Source of the DNA: Comamonas testosteroni ATCC 11996
GTDB lineage: Bacteria; Pseudomonadota; Gammaproteobacteria; Burkholderiales; Burkholderiaceae_C
Assembly (NCBI RefSeq): GCF_000241525.1
Contig: NZ_AHIL01000055.1
Coordinates: 88,905 to 152,904 of the forward strand
Length of the DNA stretch: 64,000 nt
Direction: 5' to 3'
Shown here: one piece after another, positions 17,198 through 25,676 of the stretch
Layout of the letters: every line of letters starts with the position of its first letter
Position numbering within the stretch: position 1 is the first letter of the stretch
Notes under the pieces: model-generated
What the model saw: only the letters and a program-made list of their open reading frames with translations
The model's database searches: none
What the model was told of the DNA's origin: nothing
Program-made: the position numbers and the translations under genes

Positions 17198-17935
17198 TCA
17201 ATGCTGCAGGATCTTGTTGAGGAATTCCTTGGTTCGCGGCTGGCGGTTTTCGGGATGGCCGAAGAACTCTTCCTTGCTGCAGTCTTCCAGAATCTTGCCG
17301 CCCACGTCCATGAAGATCACACGGCTGGCCACCTTGCGCGCAAATCCCATTTCGTGGGTCACGCACATCATGGTCATGCCTTCGTTGGCCAGGCCCATCA
17401 TCACGTCCAGCACTTCGCCGACCATTTCGGGATCCAGTGCCGAAGTGGGTTCGTCGAACAGCATGACGATGGGATCCATCGACAGAGCGCGCGCAATGGC
17501 CACGCGCTGCTGCTGACCACCGGAGAGCTGGCCGGGGAACTTGTCCTTGTGAGCGGTCAGGCCCACGCGGTCCAGCATCTTGAGGCCACGGGTCTTGGCG
17601 TCGGCAGCACTGCGGCCCAGCACCTTCATCTGTGCGATGGTCAGGTTCTCTGTCACCGACAGGTGGGGGAACAGCTCAAAGTGCTGGAACACCATGCCCA
17701 CGCGGCTGCGCAGCTTGGGCAGATTGGTCTTAGGATCGTGCACTGCCGTGCCGTCCACAAAGATCTCGCCCTTCTGGAAAGGCTCCAGCGCATTGATGGT
17801 CTTGATCAGCGTGGACTTGCCGGAGCCCGAAGGGCCGCACACCACCACCACCTCGCCCTTGTTGATATTGGTGGAGCAATCGGACAGCACCTGAAAGCTG
17901 CCGTACCACTTGGAAACGTTCTTGAGTTCAATCAT
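17198..17935 (-). CDS. gltL: Glutamate/aspartate ABC transporter ATPase
   Basis: 245-residue polar amino acid ABC ATPase. Walker A is GPSGSGKST (residues 34-42), the signature LSGGQQQR is near 138, and Walker B is [12 protein letters not shown] near 160. The family normally has about 240 residues. It completes the gltIJKL set together with two permeases and a periplasmic receptor. GGAG precedes the ATG. A G+C-rich repeat element of about 70 bp separates it from gltK, but the orientation and order indicate one operon. The transporter imports glutamate/aspartate in homologues; the precise specificity here is inferred from the receptor. Confidence 0.93.
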   Translation of the reverse strand: MIELKNVSKWYGSFQVLSDCSTNINKGEVVVVCGPSGSGKSTLIKTINALEPFQKGEIFVDGTAVHDPKTNLPKLRSRVGMVFQHFELFPHLSVTENLTIAQMKVLGRSAADAKTRGLKMLDRVGLTAHKDKFPGQLSGGQQQRVAIARALSMDPIVMLFDEPTSALDPEMVGEVLDVMMGLANEGMTMMCVTHEMGFARKVASRVIFMDVGGKILEDCSKEEFFGHPENRQPRTKEFLNKILQH

Positions 17936-18003
17936 TTTTCACTCCGACTTTTGTCAGTGATCCATCGCAGCGCCTGCAACGGGCTCGGTCAGGCCAGGGA
18001 CGG

Positions 18004-18074
18004 CCAGCAAGGGCCGCCCCGCAGCCGAGGCCGTCGTCCCCCTTGAGGGGGAGGGCGCGAAGCGACTCAGGGGG
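18004..18074 (-). repeat. G+C-rich post-stop repeat, copy A
   Basis: Read on the minus strand it starts CCCCCTGAGTCGCTTCGCG, contains a CCCCCTC/GAGGGGG stem and ends GCGGGGCGGCCCTTGCTGG. It begins 4 nt after the gltK stop. It matches three other copies in the window. Confidence 0.8.
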
Positions 18075-18078
18075 TGTT

Positions 18079-18750
18079 TCATCGAATAATGGCAATCTTC
18101 TTGTGCAGACGCTTGACGAACCAAGACAGTGCAAAGCAGATCACAAAATAGGTCACGGCAGCCGCCAGATAGGATTCGATGGGTCGGCCGAAGTTCTTGC
18201 CGGCGATTTCGAAGCCCTTGAGCATGTCGTAGGCACCGATCGCATAGACCAGCGAGGTATCCTGAAACAGGATGATGGTCTGGGTCAGCAGAACGGGCAG
18301 CATGTTGCGGAAGGCCTGAGGCAGCACCACCAGACGCATGTTCTGACCATAGGTCATGCCCAGCGCCTGGCCGGCAAACACCTGTCCACGTGGAATGGAC
18401 TGAATGCCGGCACGCATGATTTCAGAGAAATATGCTGCTTCGAACGCCACAAAGGTGATGATGGCCGAAGTCTCCGCACCGATGGGCTTGCCGATCAGCA
18501 TGGGCATCAGCAGGAAGAACCACAGAATCACCATCACCAGCGGGATGGAGCGCATGCCGTTGACATAGATGGTGGCAGGCAGGTCCAGCCACTTCTTGCC
18601 CGACAGGCGCATCAGCGCCAGCAAGGTGCCGAAGAAGATGCCGCCCAGCGTGGCGATCACGGTCAGGGACACGCTGAAATACAGCCCCTTCAGCACAAAG
18701 TTGCTGAACAGGTCCCACGAGAAAAACGACCAGTCGAGGTTGAGATTCAT
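18079..18750 (-). CDS. gltK: Glutamate/aspartate ABC permease GltK
   Basis: 223-residue inner-membrane permease of the His/Glu/Gln family with about five membrane helices. The EAA loop EIMRAGIQSIPRGQVFAGQALGMT contacts the ATPase. The ATG at 18750 follows the gltJ stop by one base. GGAGG lies about 8 nt upstream, inside the end of gltJ. Homologues (GltK) pair with GltJ to form the channel. No irregularities are seen. Confidence 0.92.
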   Translation of the reverse strand: MNLNLDWSFFSWDLFSNFVLKGLYFSVSLTVIATLGGIFFGTLLALMRLSGKKWLDLPATIYVNGMRSIPLVMVILWFFLLMPMLIGKPIGAETSAIITFVAFEAAYFSEIMRAGIQSIPRGQVFAGQALGMTYGQNMRLVVLPQAFRNMLPVLLTQTIILFQDTSLVYAIGAYDMLKGFEIAGKNFGRPIESYLAAAVTYFVICFALSWFVKRLHKKIAIIR

Positions 18751-18751
18751 A

Positions 18752-19504
18752 TCAGTGGCCTCCACCGCTGGCTGCAATCAGGCCGGGAACGCGAGAACGC
18801 TTCTCGATGAAGGCCATGATGCGGTTGATGATGAAGGCAGAAATCACATACAGACCTGTCACAGCCATATAAATTTCGACGCCACGGGCTGTCTCTTCCT
18901 GGGCCTGCATGGCGAACATGGTCAGTTCGGCCACGGACACCGCAAACGCCACGGACGAGTTCTTGAACACGTTCATGGCCTCGCTGGTCAGCGGCGGAAT
19001 GATGATGCGAAACGCCATCGGCAGCAGCACATAGCGGTAGGTCTGGAAGGTCGTGAACCCCACGGCCATGCCGGCATACCGCTGGCCCCGCGGCAAAGCC
19101 TGAATACCGGAGCGCACCTGCTCGGCAATACGGGCAGAGGTGAAGAAACCGATCGCAAACACCACCAGCACAAAGCCCGGCAGGGACTTCATTGCAGGGA
19201 AAATGGCCGGAACCACGTGGTACCAGATGAACACCTGGACCAGCAACGGAATATTGCGGAACAACTCCACCCAGGCATTGCCCAGGCGCACTATCCACGG
19301 ACGATCGGGCAAGGTACGCAAGGTACCAATGACTGCGCCCAGCACCAGAGCGATGACCAGCGACAGCAATGCCACCGACACGGTCCAGCCCCAGGCCGAC
19401 ATCATCCAATCCAGATAGGTGATGTCACCGTTCTTGCCAAAACAACTCTGCCCGACCTCTTGGGTAATGGTGTCCTGACAGAACACCTGCCAATCCCAAC
19501 TCAT
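18752..19504 (-). CDS. gltJ: Glutamate/aspartate ABC permease GltJ
   Basis: 250-residue permease, slightly longer than GltK because of an N-terminal extracytoplasmic stretch (DITYLDWMMSAWGW) typical of GltJ. The EAA loop QVRSGIQALPRGQRYAGMAVG is visible near residue 140. AGAGGTG precedes the ATG at 19504. It lies 113 nt downstream of gltI, with a strong terminator hairpin in the gap. Readthrough is expected to lower permease expression relative to the receptor. Confidence 0.92.
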   Translation of the reverse strand: MSWDWQVFCQDTITQEVGQSCFGKNGDITYLDWMMSAWGWTVSVALLSLVIALVLGAVIGTLRTLPDRPWIVRLGNAWVELFRNIPLLVQVFIWYHVVPAIFPAMKSLPGFVLVVFAIGFFTSARIAEQVRSGIQALPRGQRYAGMAVGFTTFQTYRYVLLPMAFRIIIPPLTSEAMNVFKNSSVAFAVSVAELTMFAMQAQEETARGVEIYMAVTGLYVISAFIINRIMAFIEKRSRVPGLIAASGGGH

Positions 19505-19561
19505 ACGAGCACCTCTTTCATTCTTGGTTTATGAGGGCAAACGCTCACACCGGCCCTCGCA

Positions 19562-19598
19562 ACAAAAAAGCCCCTTCTAACCGCTTGGCAGAAGGGGC
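19562..19598 (-). terminator. Attenuating terminator between gltI and gltJ
   Basis: GCCCCTTCT (19570-19578) pairs with AGAAGGGGC (19590-19598); on the minus strand six T follow. Its position directly after the receptor gene suggests partial termination. Confidence 0.8.
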
Positions 19599-19617
19599 GG
19601 TACACCTATAGGCGGGA

Positions 19618-20517
19618 TTACTTGACTTCGTAAGCTTCCATGGGCTTGTCGTTGGGGTGAGCCCACGCATCCTTGGTCGCTGCCGACAGTGGCAGACCCA
19701 CCTTCACGTTGTTGGGAGGAATGGGCTGCAGGAACCACTTGTCGTACAGCTTGGTCAGAGAACCATCCTTGATCTGACGCACGATGGATTCGTCCACAGC
19801 CTTCTTGAAGGCGGGATCGTCCTTGCGCATCATGCAGGCGATGGGTTCCACCGACAGCACTTCACCCACGATCTTGTAATCGTTGGGAGCCTTGGACTTG
19901 GAGATATTGGCGGCCAGGATGGAGCCGTCCATGATGAAGGCATCGGCGCGGCCGGTTTCCAGCATCAGGAAGCTGTCGGCGTGGTCCTTGCCCATGACTT
20001 CCTTGAAGGTCAGGCCGTCAGCGCGCTTGTTCTTGCGCAGGGTCTGCACGGAAGTCGTACCCGTCGTGGTCACGATGGTCTTGCCGTTCAGGTCCTTGAT
20101 GCCGGTGATGCCGGAGTTGGCACGGGTGGCAATGCGCACTTCTTCCACATAGGTGGTGAAGGCGAAGGCTGCATCCTTCTGACGAGCCGTGTTGTTGGTG
20201 GTGGAGCCGCACTCGATGTCCACGGTGCCGTTCTGCACCAGAGGAATACGGTTTTGCGAGGTCACGGGCTGGTACTTCACTTCCAGCGCGGTCAGGCCCA
20301 GTTGCTTCTGGATGTCCTTGAGAATGCGCTCACCCATTTCGGTATGGAAGCCTACATATTTGCCATTGCCCAGCGTATAGCCCAGGCCGGACGATTCACG
20401 CACGCCCAGAGTGACGCTGCCGGAGGACTTGATCTTGGCCAGGGTGTCATTGGCCTGGGCAAACACGGTGCCAGTTGCCAGTGCGGTTACGGCGATGGCC
20501 AACAAATGCTTCTTCAT
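19618..20517 (-). CDS. gltI: Glutamate/aspartate periplasmic binding protein
   Basis: 299-residue family-3 solute-binding protein. The signal peptide MKKHLLAIAVTALATGTVFAQ is cleaved near residue 21. The sequence SGSVTLGVRESSGLGYTLG and the C-terminal FLQPIPPNNVKVGLPLS region fit GltI of proteobacteria. AGGAGA precedes the ATG at 20517. It is the promoter-proximal gene of gltIJKL. The 430-nt upstream region carries a perfect 19-bp palindrome 91 nt before the start codon. Confidence 0.93.
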   Translation of the reverse strand: MKKHLLAIAVTALATGTVFAQANDTLAKIKSSGSVTLGVRESSGLGYTLGNGKYVGFHTEMGERILKDIQKQLGLTALEVKYQPVTSQNRIPLVQNGTVDIECGSTTNNTARQKDAAFAFTTYVEEVRIATRANSGITGIKDLNGKTIVTTTGTTSVQTLRKNKRADGLTFKEVMGKDHADSFLMLETGRADAFIMDGSILAANISKSKAPNDYKIVGEVLSVEPIACMMRKDDPAFKKAVDESIVRQIKDGSLTKLYDKWFLQPIPPNNVKVGLPLSAATKDAWAHPNDKPMEAYEVK

Positions 20518-20607
20518 ACGGATCTCCTATTGGTAAGGACCAAAAACGCTTGCCACTCCTTAACGCATCGCCCTTTGTGAGGGTGGACAGGTTGCGTTAA
20601 CAAATGT

Positions 20608-20626
20608 ACTGCACACATTGTGCAGT
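20608..20626. promoter_or_regulatory. Palindromic operator candidate upstream of gltI
   Basis: ACTGCACA-CAT-TGTGCAGT is a perfect inverted repeat of 8-bp arms with a 3-bp centre, about 91-109 nt before the gltI start codon. The cognate regulator is unknown. The nearby LysR-type protein is a candidate, although the site lacks the usual T-N11-A core. Confidence 0.5.
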
Positions 20627-20897
20627 CATGAAGATGGCTGAAATGCAATCATTTCTAAGACTTTTCCCGTAGGTGATTCAGGAACGCAACCACCTACTCA
20701 CAGCCTCAATCTTGTGTTGCAAAGCAGCACCTCTTTTTGTGCAAGCTGCGAACTCTAATGCTTTCGTGATTTCACAAGCCAATGCCGATGGCAAAAATCC
20801 TTATGCGCAACTTGCATATTCAGTATTAACCCGATGCATAACATTAGGGTTTTCACCAGTAAAACACCTGAAATCACGACAAGCTGGTCACACAAGC

Positions 20898-20922
20898 AAA
20901 AAAAGGGCCAATTGGCCCTTTT
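20898..20922 (-). terminator. Terminator after the LysR gene
   Basis: A perfect palindrome, AAAAGGGCCAATTGGCCCTTTT (split here as AAAAGGGCCAA and TTGGCCCTTTT), spans 20901-20922. On the minus strand it ends in a run of seven T. It lies 26 nt past the LysR stop codon. Confidence 0.85.
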
Positions 20923-20947
20923 GGAAGAAAAGCAACACTCGATCAGG

Positions 20948-21898
20948 TTACACAGCCTTGACCTCGCCACCCGCAATCTCGCCCTGCTCCTTGAGGAAGT
21001 TCCAGAGCGCAGCCGCTCCTCCCTGCGGGGCATCACCCGTGGGTTTTTCCCGATAGGCCCGCACTTCCATGTCCATCTGAAAACCAGTCACACCTTCCGG
21101 CACTGCACGCACCAGTCGACCGGACTCCAGATCGCCGCGAACTGCGCTGTAGGGCAGAAAGGCCACGCCATGACCTTCCAGCGCCATGGCCTTGAGGCCT
21201 TCGGCCATATCGGTTTCATAGACGCGCTCCAGGTGCACGGCCTCGGCCGCCTCCTTGAGGATCAGCTCCGTCACCCGCCCCAGATAGGCACCAGCGGCAT
21301 AGCCCAGGTATGGCAGCGGCTGACCCTGACGGCCGGGCAGGACAAAGATGGGGTTGCCGTTCTCGTCCGGCTTGGAGTAGGGAGCCAGCACCTCATGCCC
21401 CAGGCTCACCATCTCATAGCGCGAAGGGTCCAGCTGGAAGGGCTGGGAAGAGTGGTAGTAGGCAATCAGCAGATCGCAGCCACCTTCCACGAGGCGCATC
21501 ACCGCATCGTGCACATTGAGTGCGAACAGACGGCTGCGGAAGGGGCCGAACTTCTCGTGCACGGCCGAAACCCAGTTCGGGAAGAACGTGAACGCCAAAG
21601 TATGCGGAACGGCAAAGCCCACCATGCCCTTGCCCGCACTGACGTGGGCACGCAACATGGTTCGGGTGCTCTGCAAGGACTGCAGTATCTCCAGCGCCTG
21701 CTCGTACATGGTCTTGCCTGCTGGCGTCAGGCGCGTCGGATACGAGCTTCTGTCGACCAGATCGGTTCCCGCCCAGGCCTCCAGCGCCTGGATACGGCGC
21801 GAGAACGCAGGCTGCGTAACGTGGCGCAGCTGGGCCGAGCGGCTGAAACTGCGGGTTTCAGCAAGGCTGACAAAATCTTCAAGCCATTTGGTTTCCAT
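20948..21898 (-). CDS. LysR-family transcription regulator (HypT/YjiE-like)
   Basis: 316-residue LysR-type regulator. The N-terminal winged helix (about 1-60) begins METKWLEDFVSLAETRSFSR and contains HVTQPAFSRRIQALE. The effector domain spans about 90-300. The start sequence resembles the HypT/YjiE (hypochlorite-responsive) branch, but that resemblance is from memory and is not proof of the same signal. The gene stands alone between gltI and a 425-bp gap, is transcribed in the same direction as gltI, and has its own terminator. Target genes are unknown. Confidence 0.88.
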   Translation of the reverse strand: METKWLEDFVSLAETRSFSRSAQLRHVTQPAFSRRIQALEAWAGTDLVDRSSYPTRLTPAGKTMYEQALEILQSLQSTRTMLRAHVSAGKGMVGFAVPHTLAFTFFPNWVSAVHEKFGPFRSRLFALNVHDAVMRLVEGGCDLLIAYYHSSQPFQLDPSRYEMVSLGHEVLAPYSKPDENGNPIFVLPGRQGQPLPYLGYAAGAYLGRVTELILKEAAEAVHLERVYETDMAEGLKAMALEGHGVAFLPYSAVRGDLESGRLVRAVPEGVTGFQMDMEVRAYREKPTGDAPQGGAAALWNFLKEQGEIAGGEVKAV

Positions 21899-22323
21899 AG
21901 ACTCTCATTATCCGCTGCCCTGCACCAAAGCTGTGCAACGGAGGTAATCCTTGTTGGCTAGTCAACGGGACCAATCACAGACTCGACGATGAGCCATGCC
22001 TTGGTCGCCAGATCCTAGGGTAATGCCTGCCGCCGGACGTAAGCCCTGCGACATAGATACCTTGATAATATTTGTTCACATCTATCCGGTGTGTCTACTC
22101 GCTCCAAGCCATCCCGGCGCACAACGCCGTGAAGGTCAAGGAACAACATAAGGACTTACGCAAACAAGAATGCAACAACGGCCTGCCTCCTGAGGCAATC
22201 GTCTTGCCTGAACCCGTTTTGCGTAAGTCGTGAACATAAGGGCATTCTCATCGAGTGCGCGCGGATCACGCCATTCAGGCGAGCTGCCCTGACTCCTGTG
22301 TGTTTTTCTGACTTTCCGCGTTC
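21899..22323. other. Intergenic region with small inverted-repeat element
   Basis: 425 bp with no supported gene. The only structure recognised is the element at 22145-22241. The remaining sequence presumably includes the promoters of the divergent LysR and TRAP genes. Confidence 0.6.
22145..22241. mobile_element. MITE-like element with flanking 9-bp direct repeats
   Basis: ACTTACGCAAA (22154-22164) and TTTGCGTAAGT (22218-22228) form a perfect inverted repeat about 75 bp across, with a TGCCTC/GAGGCA hairpin inside. AACATAAGG occurs directly on both sides (22145-22153 and 22233-22241) and could be a target-site duplication. The right copy is offset by four bases, so the exact ends are uncertain. 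It encodes no protein. Confidence 0.5.
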
Positions 22324-22887
22324 ATGTCCTCCACTCCTCCCGAGACCGATGGTGCAGCCGATACCGGCGCGCGCCCGGACGAGCCTCGCTCCCTGCGCAT
22401 TGAAGACTGGCTGACCGTGATCATCATGGCCGCTCTGGCCCTGATCACGTTTGCCAATGTGCTGGTGCGCTACTTCACCAACTCCTCATTCGCCTGGACG
22501 GAGGAAATCTCCGTCTTTCTGATGATTTTGCTGGCCCTGGTCGCAGGCTCTGCCGCCGTGGCGCGCAATCAGCATATCCGCATCGAGTTCTTCTCGGACA
22601 GCGGCTCCGTCCAGCGCCGCAAGGCTCTGGCCCGGTTTGGCTCTCTGATGGTGGCGCTGCTGTTTGCCATCATCGCCGTGCTCAGCGTGCGCGTGGTCTG
22701 GGACGACTTCCGTTTCGAGGAGACCTCGCCCGGCATTGGCGTACCGCAGTGGTGGTATTCGATCTGGCTGCCCGTGGTATCGGCACTGATCACGCTGCGC
22801 GCCATCGGCCTGTTCATCCGCCAGGGCAGGCCCGGTGCCTTCCCTGACGTGCCCGTGGAAAAAGACCACAGCAAGGAGATCGCATGA
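22324..22887 (+). CDS. dctQ: TRAP transporter small permease (DctQ)
   Basis: 187-residue inner-membrane protein with four hydrophobic segments (about 35-55, 65-85, 105-127 and 145-165). It has the DctQ signature region FTNSSFAWTEEISVFLMILLA. The N terminus is a hydrophilic Pro/Asp/Glu-rich stretch. The stop overlaps the start of dctM by 4 nt. DctQ bridges the receptor-loaded state to the large permease in Na+-dependent TRAP uptake. The specific substrate cannot be told from this subunit. Confidence 0.9.
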   Translation: MSSTPPETDGAADTGARPDEPRSLRIEDWLTVIIMAALALITFANVLVRYFTNSSFAWTEEISVFLMILLALVAGSAAVARNQHIRIEFFSDSGSVQRRKALARFGSLMVALLFAIIAVLSVRVVWDDFRFEETSPGIGVPQWWYSIWLPVVSALITLRAIGLFIRQGRPGAFPDVPVEKDHSKEIA

Positions 22888-24182
22888 TCGCCACCTTGCT
22901 GTTTGTGGCCTTTCTGGGCCTGATGTTCATCGGCGTGCCCATAGGTGCGGCCCTCGGTCTGGCCGGTGCTGCGGCGATCGCCCTTGCCAATGCCGATACG
23001 CAGTGGTTCGGCCTGCTGGCCGTGCCGCAGAATTTCTATGCCGGGCTGGGCAAATATCCGCTGCTGGCCATTCCCATGTTCGTGCTGGTGGGCTCCATCT
23101 TCGACCGCTCGGGCGTTGCCCTGCGCCTGGTGAACTTTGCCGTGGCCATCGTGGGCCGCGGCCCCGGCATGCTGCCGCTGGTGGCGATTGCTGTGGCCAT
23201 GTTCCTGGGCGGTATCTCCGGCTCCGGGCCGGCCAATGCAGCGGCTGTGGGCGGCGTGATGATTGCCGCCATGAGCCGCGCCGGCTATCCCAAGAGCTTC
23301 TCGGCCAGCGTGGTCGGAGCGGCCGCAGCGACGGACATCCTGATTCCGCCTTCGGTGGCTTTCATCATCTACTCGGTGCTGGTGCCAGGCGCTTCGGTGC
23401 CGGCCCTGTTCGCGGCCGGCATGATTCCCGGCGTGCTGGCCGGTATCGCGCTCATCATTCCCGCCGTGTGGATGTCGCGCAAGCACAAGATGGGCGCGCT
23501 CGAAGCCTCCATGCCGCGCCCGCCGTTCTGGAAGAGCCTGCGCGAGGCCTCCTGGGGTCTGGCAGCTCCGGTGCTGATTCTGGGCGGCATGCGCATGGGC
23601 TGGTTCACCCCCACCGAAGCCGCCGTGGTCGCCGTGTTCTACGGGCTGTTCGTCGGCATGGTGATTCACCGCACCATCGGCGTGCGCGACCTCTTTCCGA
23701 TTCTGCGCGAAGCGGGGGAGCTGTCGGCAGTGATCCTGCTGGTGGTGTCGCTGGCCGGCATTTTTGCCTTCTCGCTGTCCACCCTGGGCGTGATCGATCC
23801 GGTGGCCAATGCCATCGTGAATTCCGGTCTCGGCGAATACGGCGTGCTGGGCCTTTTGATTCTGCTGCTGATCACCGTGGGCATGTTCCTGGACGGAATC
23901 TCCATCTTCCTGATCTTTGTGCCGCTGCTGCTGCCCATCATGAATCACTACCAGTGGGATCCCGTCTGGTTTGGCGTGATCCTCACGCTCAAGGTGGCAC
24001 TGGGCCAGTTCACGCCGCCGCTGGCCGTGAACCTGATGGTCAGCTGCCGCATTGCGGGCGTGCGCATGGAGTCCACCGTGCGCTGGGTGGGCTGGATGCT
24101 GCTGTCCATGTTCGCCGTGATGATTCTGGTCATTGCCTTCCCGCAGCTCGCACTGTGGCTGCCCGCAAAGATGGGGTACTAG
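22884..24182 (+). CDS. dctM: TRAP transporter large permease (DctM)
   Basis: 432-residue membrane protein with about 12 helices, of the usual DctM length. The family blocks are visible: GVPIGAALGLAGAAAIAL, IPMFVLVGSIFDRSG, GGISGSGPANAAAVGG and FLDGISIFLIFVPLLLP. It overlaps dctQ by ATGA. A G+C-rich repeat element begins immediately after the stop and separates the gene from dctP by 167 bp. The order Q-M-P, with the receptor last, is one of the usual arrangements. Confidence 0.93.
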   Translation: MIATLLFVAFLGLMFIGVPIGAALGLAGAAAIALANADTQWFGLLAVPQNFYAGLGKYPLLAIPMFVLVGSIFDRSGVALRLVNFAVAIVGRGPGMLPLVAIAVAMFLGGISGSGPANAAAVGGVMIAAMSRAGYPKSFSASVVGAAAATDILIPPSVAFIIYSVLVPGASVPALFAAGMIPGVLAGIALIIPAVWMSRKHKMGALEASMPRPPFWKSLREASWGLAAPVLILGGMRMGWFTPTEAAVVAVFYGLFVGMVIHRTIGVRDLFPILREAGELSAVILLVVSLAGIFAFSLSTLGVIDPVANAIVNSGLGEYGVLGLLILLLITVGMFLDGISIFLIFVPLLLPIMNHYQWDPVWFGVILTLKVALGQFTPPLAVNLMVSCRIAGVRMESTVRWVGWMLLSMFAVMILVIAFPQLALWLPAKMGY

Positions 24183-24183
24183 C

Positions 24184-24265
24184 ACCCCTGAGCGGCTTTG
24201 CCGCTTCCCCTCTCTCTTCGGGAGGGGACGACACCAGCGCGGCGGGGCGGCCCTTGCGCGGTGTC
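24184..24265 (+). repeat. G+C-rich post-stop repeat, copy B
   Basis: It begins ACCCCTGAGCGGCTTTGCCG one base after the dctM stop. It contains a CCCCTC/GAGGGG stem around TCTTCG and ends GGGGCGGCCCTTGCGCGGTG. The orientation matches dctM. Confidence 0.85.
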
Positions 24266-24349
24266 TGCTGAGATGGGCCGTGCTTATTCAATGTGCAATG
24301 CATCTAACAAGCAAAGCATTTTTTCGTTTCTAAAAGGGAGACAAACCAA

Positions 24350-25387
24350 ATGAAACTTCGTACCTTCCTCGCATCCGCCGTGGCCACCGCCGCCGCACTG
24401 GCTTTTGCATCGCCCATGGCTATGGCCCAGGCCAAGTACAAGAGCGAATACCGCATGTCCCTGGTGCTGGGCACGGCCTTCCCCTGGGGCAAGGGCGGCG
24501 AGCTTTGGGCCGACAAGGTGCGCGAGCGCACCCAGGGCCGCATCAACATCAAGCTCTACCCCGGCACCTCGCTGGTGCAGGGCGACCAGACGCGTGAGTT
24601 CTCCGCGCTGCGCCAGGGCGTGATTGACATGGCCGTGGGCTCGACCATCAACTGGTCGCCCCAGGTCAAGTCGCTGAACCTGTTCTCCATGCCCTTTCTC
24701 TTCCCCAACTTCAAGGCCGTGGATGCCGTGACCCAGGGCGAAGTGGGCCAGGAAATCTTCAAGACCCTGGAAAAAGGAGGCGTGGTGCCTCTGGCCTGGG
24801 GTGAGAACGGCTACCGCGAAATCTCCAACTCCAAGCACGCCATCAAGACGCCTGCCGACCTCAAGGGCATGAAGATCCGCGTCGTGGGCTCGCCCCTGTT
24901 CCTGGACACCTTCACGGCCCTGGGCGCCAACCCCACGCAGATGAGCTGGGCCGATGCCCAGCCAGCCATGGCCAGCGGCGCCGTGGACGGCCAGGAGAAC
25001 CCCATCGGCGTGTACATGGCGGCCAAGCTGCAGTCCGTGGGCCAGAAGCATCTGACCATGTGGGGCTACATGAACGATCCGCTGATCTTCGTCGTCAACA
25101 AGGACGTGTGGGCCAGCTGGACACCGGCTGACCAAGCCATCGTCAAGCAAGCCGCGCTGGATGCCGCCAAGGAAGAAATCGCCATCGCTCGCAAGGGCCT
25201 GGTCGAGGCAGACAAGCCCCTGCTCAAGGACCTGACCGGCCTGGGCGTGACCGTGACCACGCCTAACGCTGCCGAGCGCGAAGCCTTTGTCAAGGCCACG
25301 CGCCCCGTCTACGACAAGTGGAAGAGCCAGATCGGCGCACCGCTGGTCGACAAGGCCGAAAAGGCCATTGCAGCCAGCCAGAAATAA
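24350..25387 (+). CDS. dctP: TRAP transporter substrate-binding protein (DctP)
   Basis: 345-residue periplasmic receptor. The signal peptide MKLRTFLASAVATAAALAFA continues to a cleavage site at AMAQ (about residue 27). Family features include LVLGTAFPWGKGGELWADKV, LKGMKIRVVGSPLFLDTF with the carboxylate-binding arginine, and the DGQENPIG loop. This type binds C4-dicarboxylates, keto acids or sugar acids; the ligand here is unknown. AAAGGGAG lies upstream of the ATG. A convergent D-2-hydroxyacid dehydrogenase gene lies past the terminator. Confidence 0.92.
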   Translation: MKLRTFLASAVATAAALAFASPMAMAQAKYKSEYRMSLVLGTAFPWGKGGELWADKVRERTQGRINIKLYPGTSLVQGDQTREFSALRQGVIDMAVGSTINWSPQVKSLNLFSMPFLFPNFKAVDAVTQGEVGQEIFKTLEKGGVVPLAWGENGYREISNSKHAIKTPADLKGMKIRVVGSPLFLDTFTALGANPTQMSWADAQPAMASGAVDGQENPIGVYMAAKLQSVGQKHLTMWGYMNDPLIFVVNKDVWASWTPADQAIVKQAALDAAKEEIAIARKGLVEADKPLLKDLTGLGVTVTTPNAAEREAFVKATRPVYDKWKSQIGAPLVDKAEKAIAASQK

Positions 25388-25389
25388 GC

Positions 25390-25490
25390 TCCCCCTGAGC
25401 CGCTACGCCTAGGCGGCCCCGCGGCTTCCCCCTCTCTCTTCGGGAGGGGGACGACACCCTCGCTGCGGGGCGGCCCTTGCTTGGTGTCAC
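25390..25490 (+). repeat. G+C-rich post-stop repeat, copy C
   Basis: CCCCCTGAGCCGCTACGCC begins 3 nt after the dctP stop. A CCCCCTC/GAGGGGG stem and the terminal GCGGGGCGGCCCTTGCTTGG match the other copies. The orientation is that of dctP. Confidence 0.85.
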
Positions 25491-25530
25491 TGGTTTGGTC
25501 CGCGCCAGCTTCATGGCGCCGCAGATAGTA

Positions 25531-25564
25531 AAAATCCCCGCCAGAGCGATCTGCGCGGGGATTT
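25531..25564 (+). terminator. Terminator of the TRAP operon
   Basis: AAATCCCCGC (25532-25541) pairs with GCGGGGATTT (25555-25564). A short T-rich stretch follows on the plus strand, and the A-rich 5' side gives a T run on the other strand, so it may work in both directions. Confidence 0.7.
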
Positions 25565-25582
25565 CTTATTGCTACGTATATC

Positions 25583-25662
25583 GAAGCTGATAGCGCTTAT
25601 TACCAAATGGTTTCAATAAAGAAGTTATCTGAAATACCTAAGAATTAAGCGCAGGCAGCTTT
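25583..25662. repeat. 80-bp A+T-rich inverted-repeat element, copy 3
   Basis: The left end GAAGCTGATAGCGCTTATTA and right end AATTAAGCGCAGGCAGCTTT match the family ends. The spacing between terminal motifs is the same 76 nt. It lies between the TRAP terminator and the convergent dehydrogenase gene. Confidence 0.75.
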
Positions 25663-25676
25663 CAATTCAATAGCAC

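Larger units (their letters stand above)
20518..20947. other. Intergenic region gltI to LysR gene
   Basis: 430 bp without a supported gene. It holds the 19-bp palindrome at 20608-20626 and, at its far end, the LysR-gene terminator at 20898-20922. The rest is A+T-rich and probably contains the gltI promoter; I could not fix -35 and -10 boxes with confidence. Confidence 0.6.

Noticed and set aside
24184..25490. G+C-rich repeats as CRISPR-like or tandem arrays
   Set aside because: Only single copies occur per gap, they are tied to stop codons, and there are no regular spacers.
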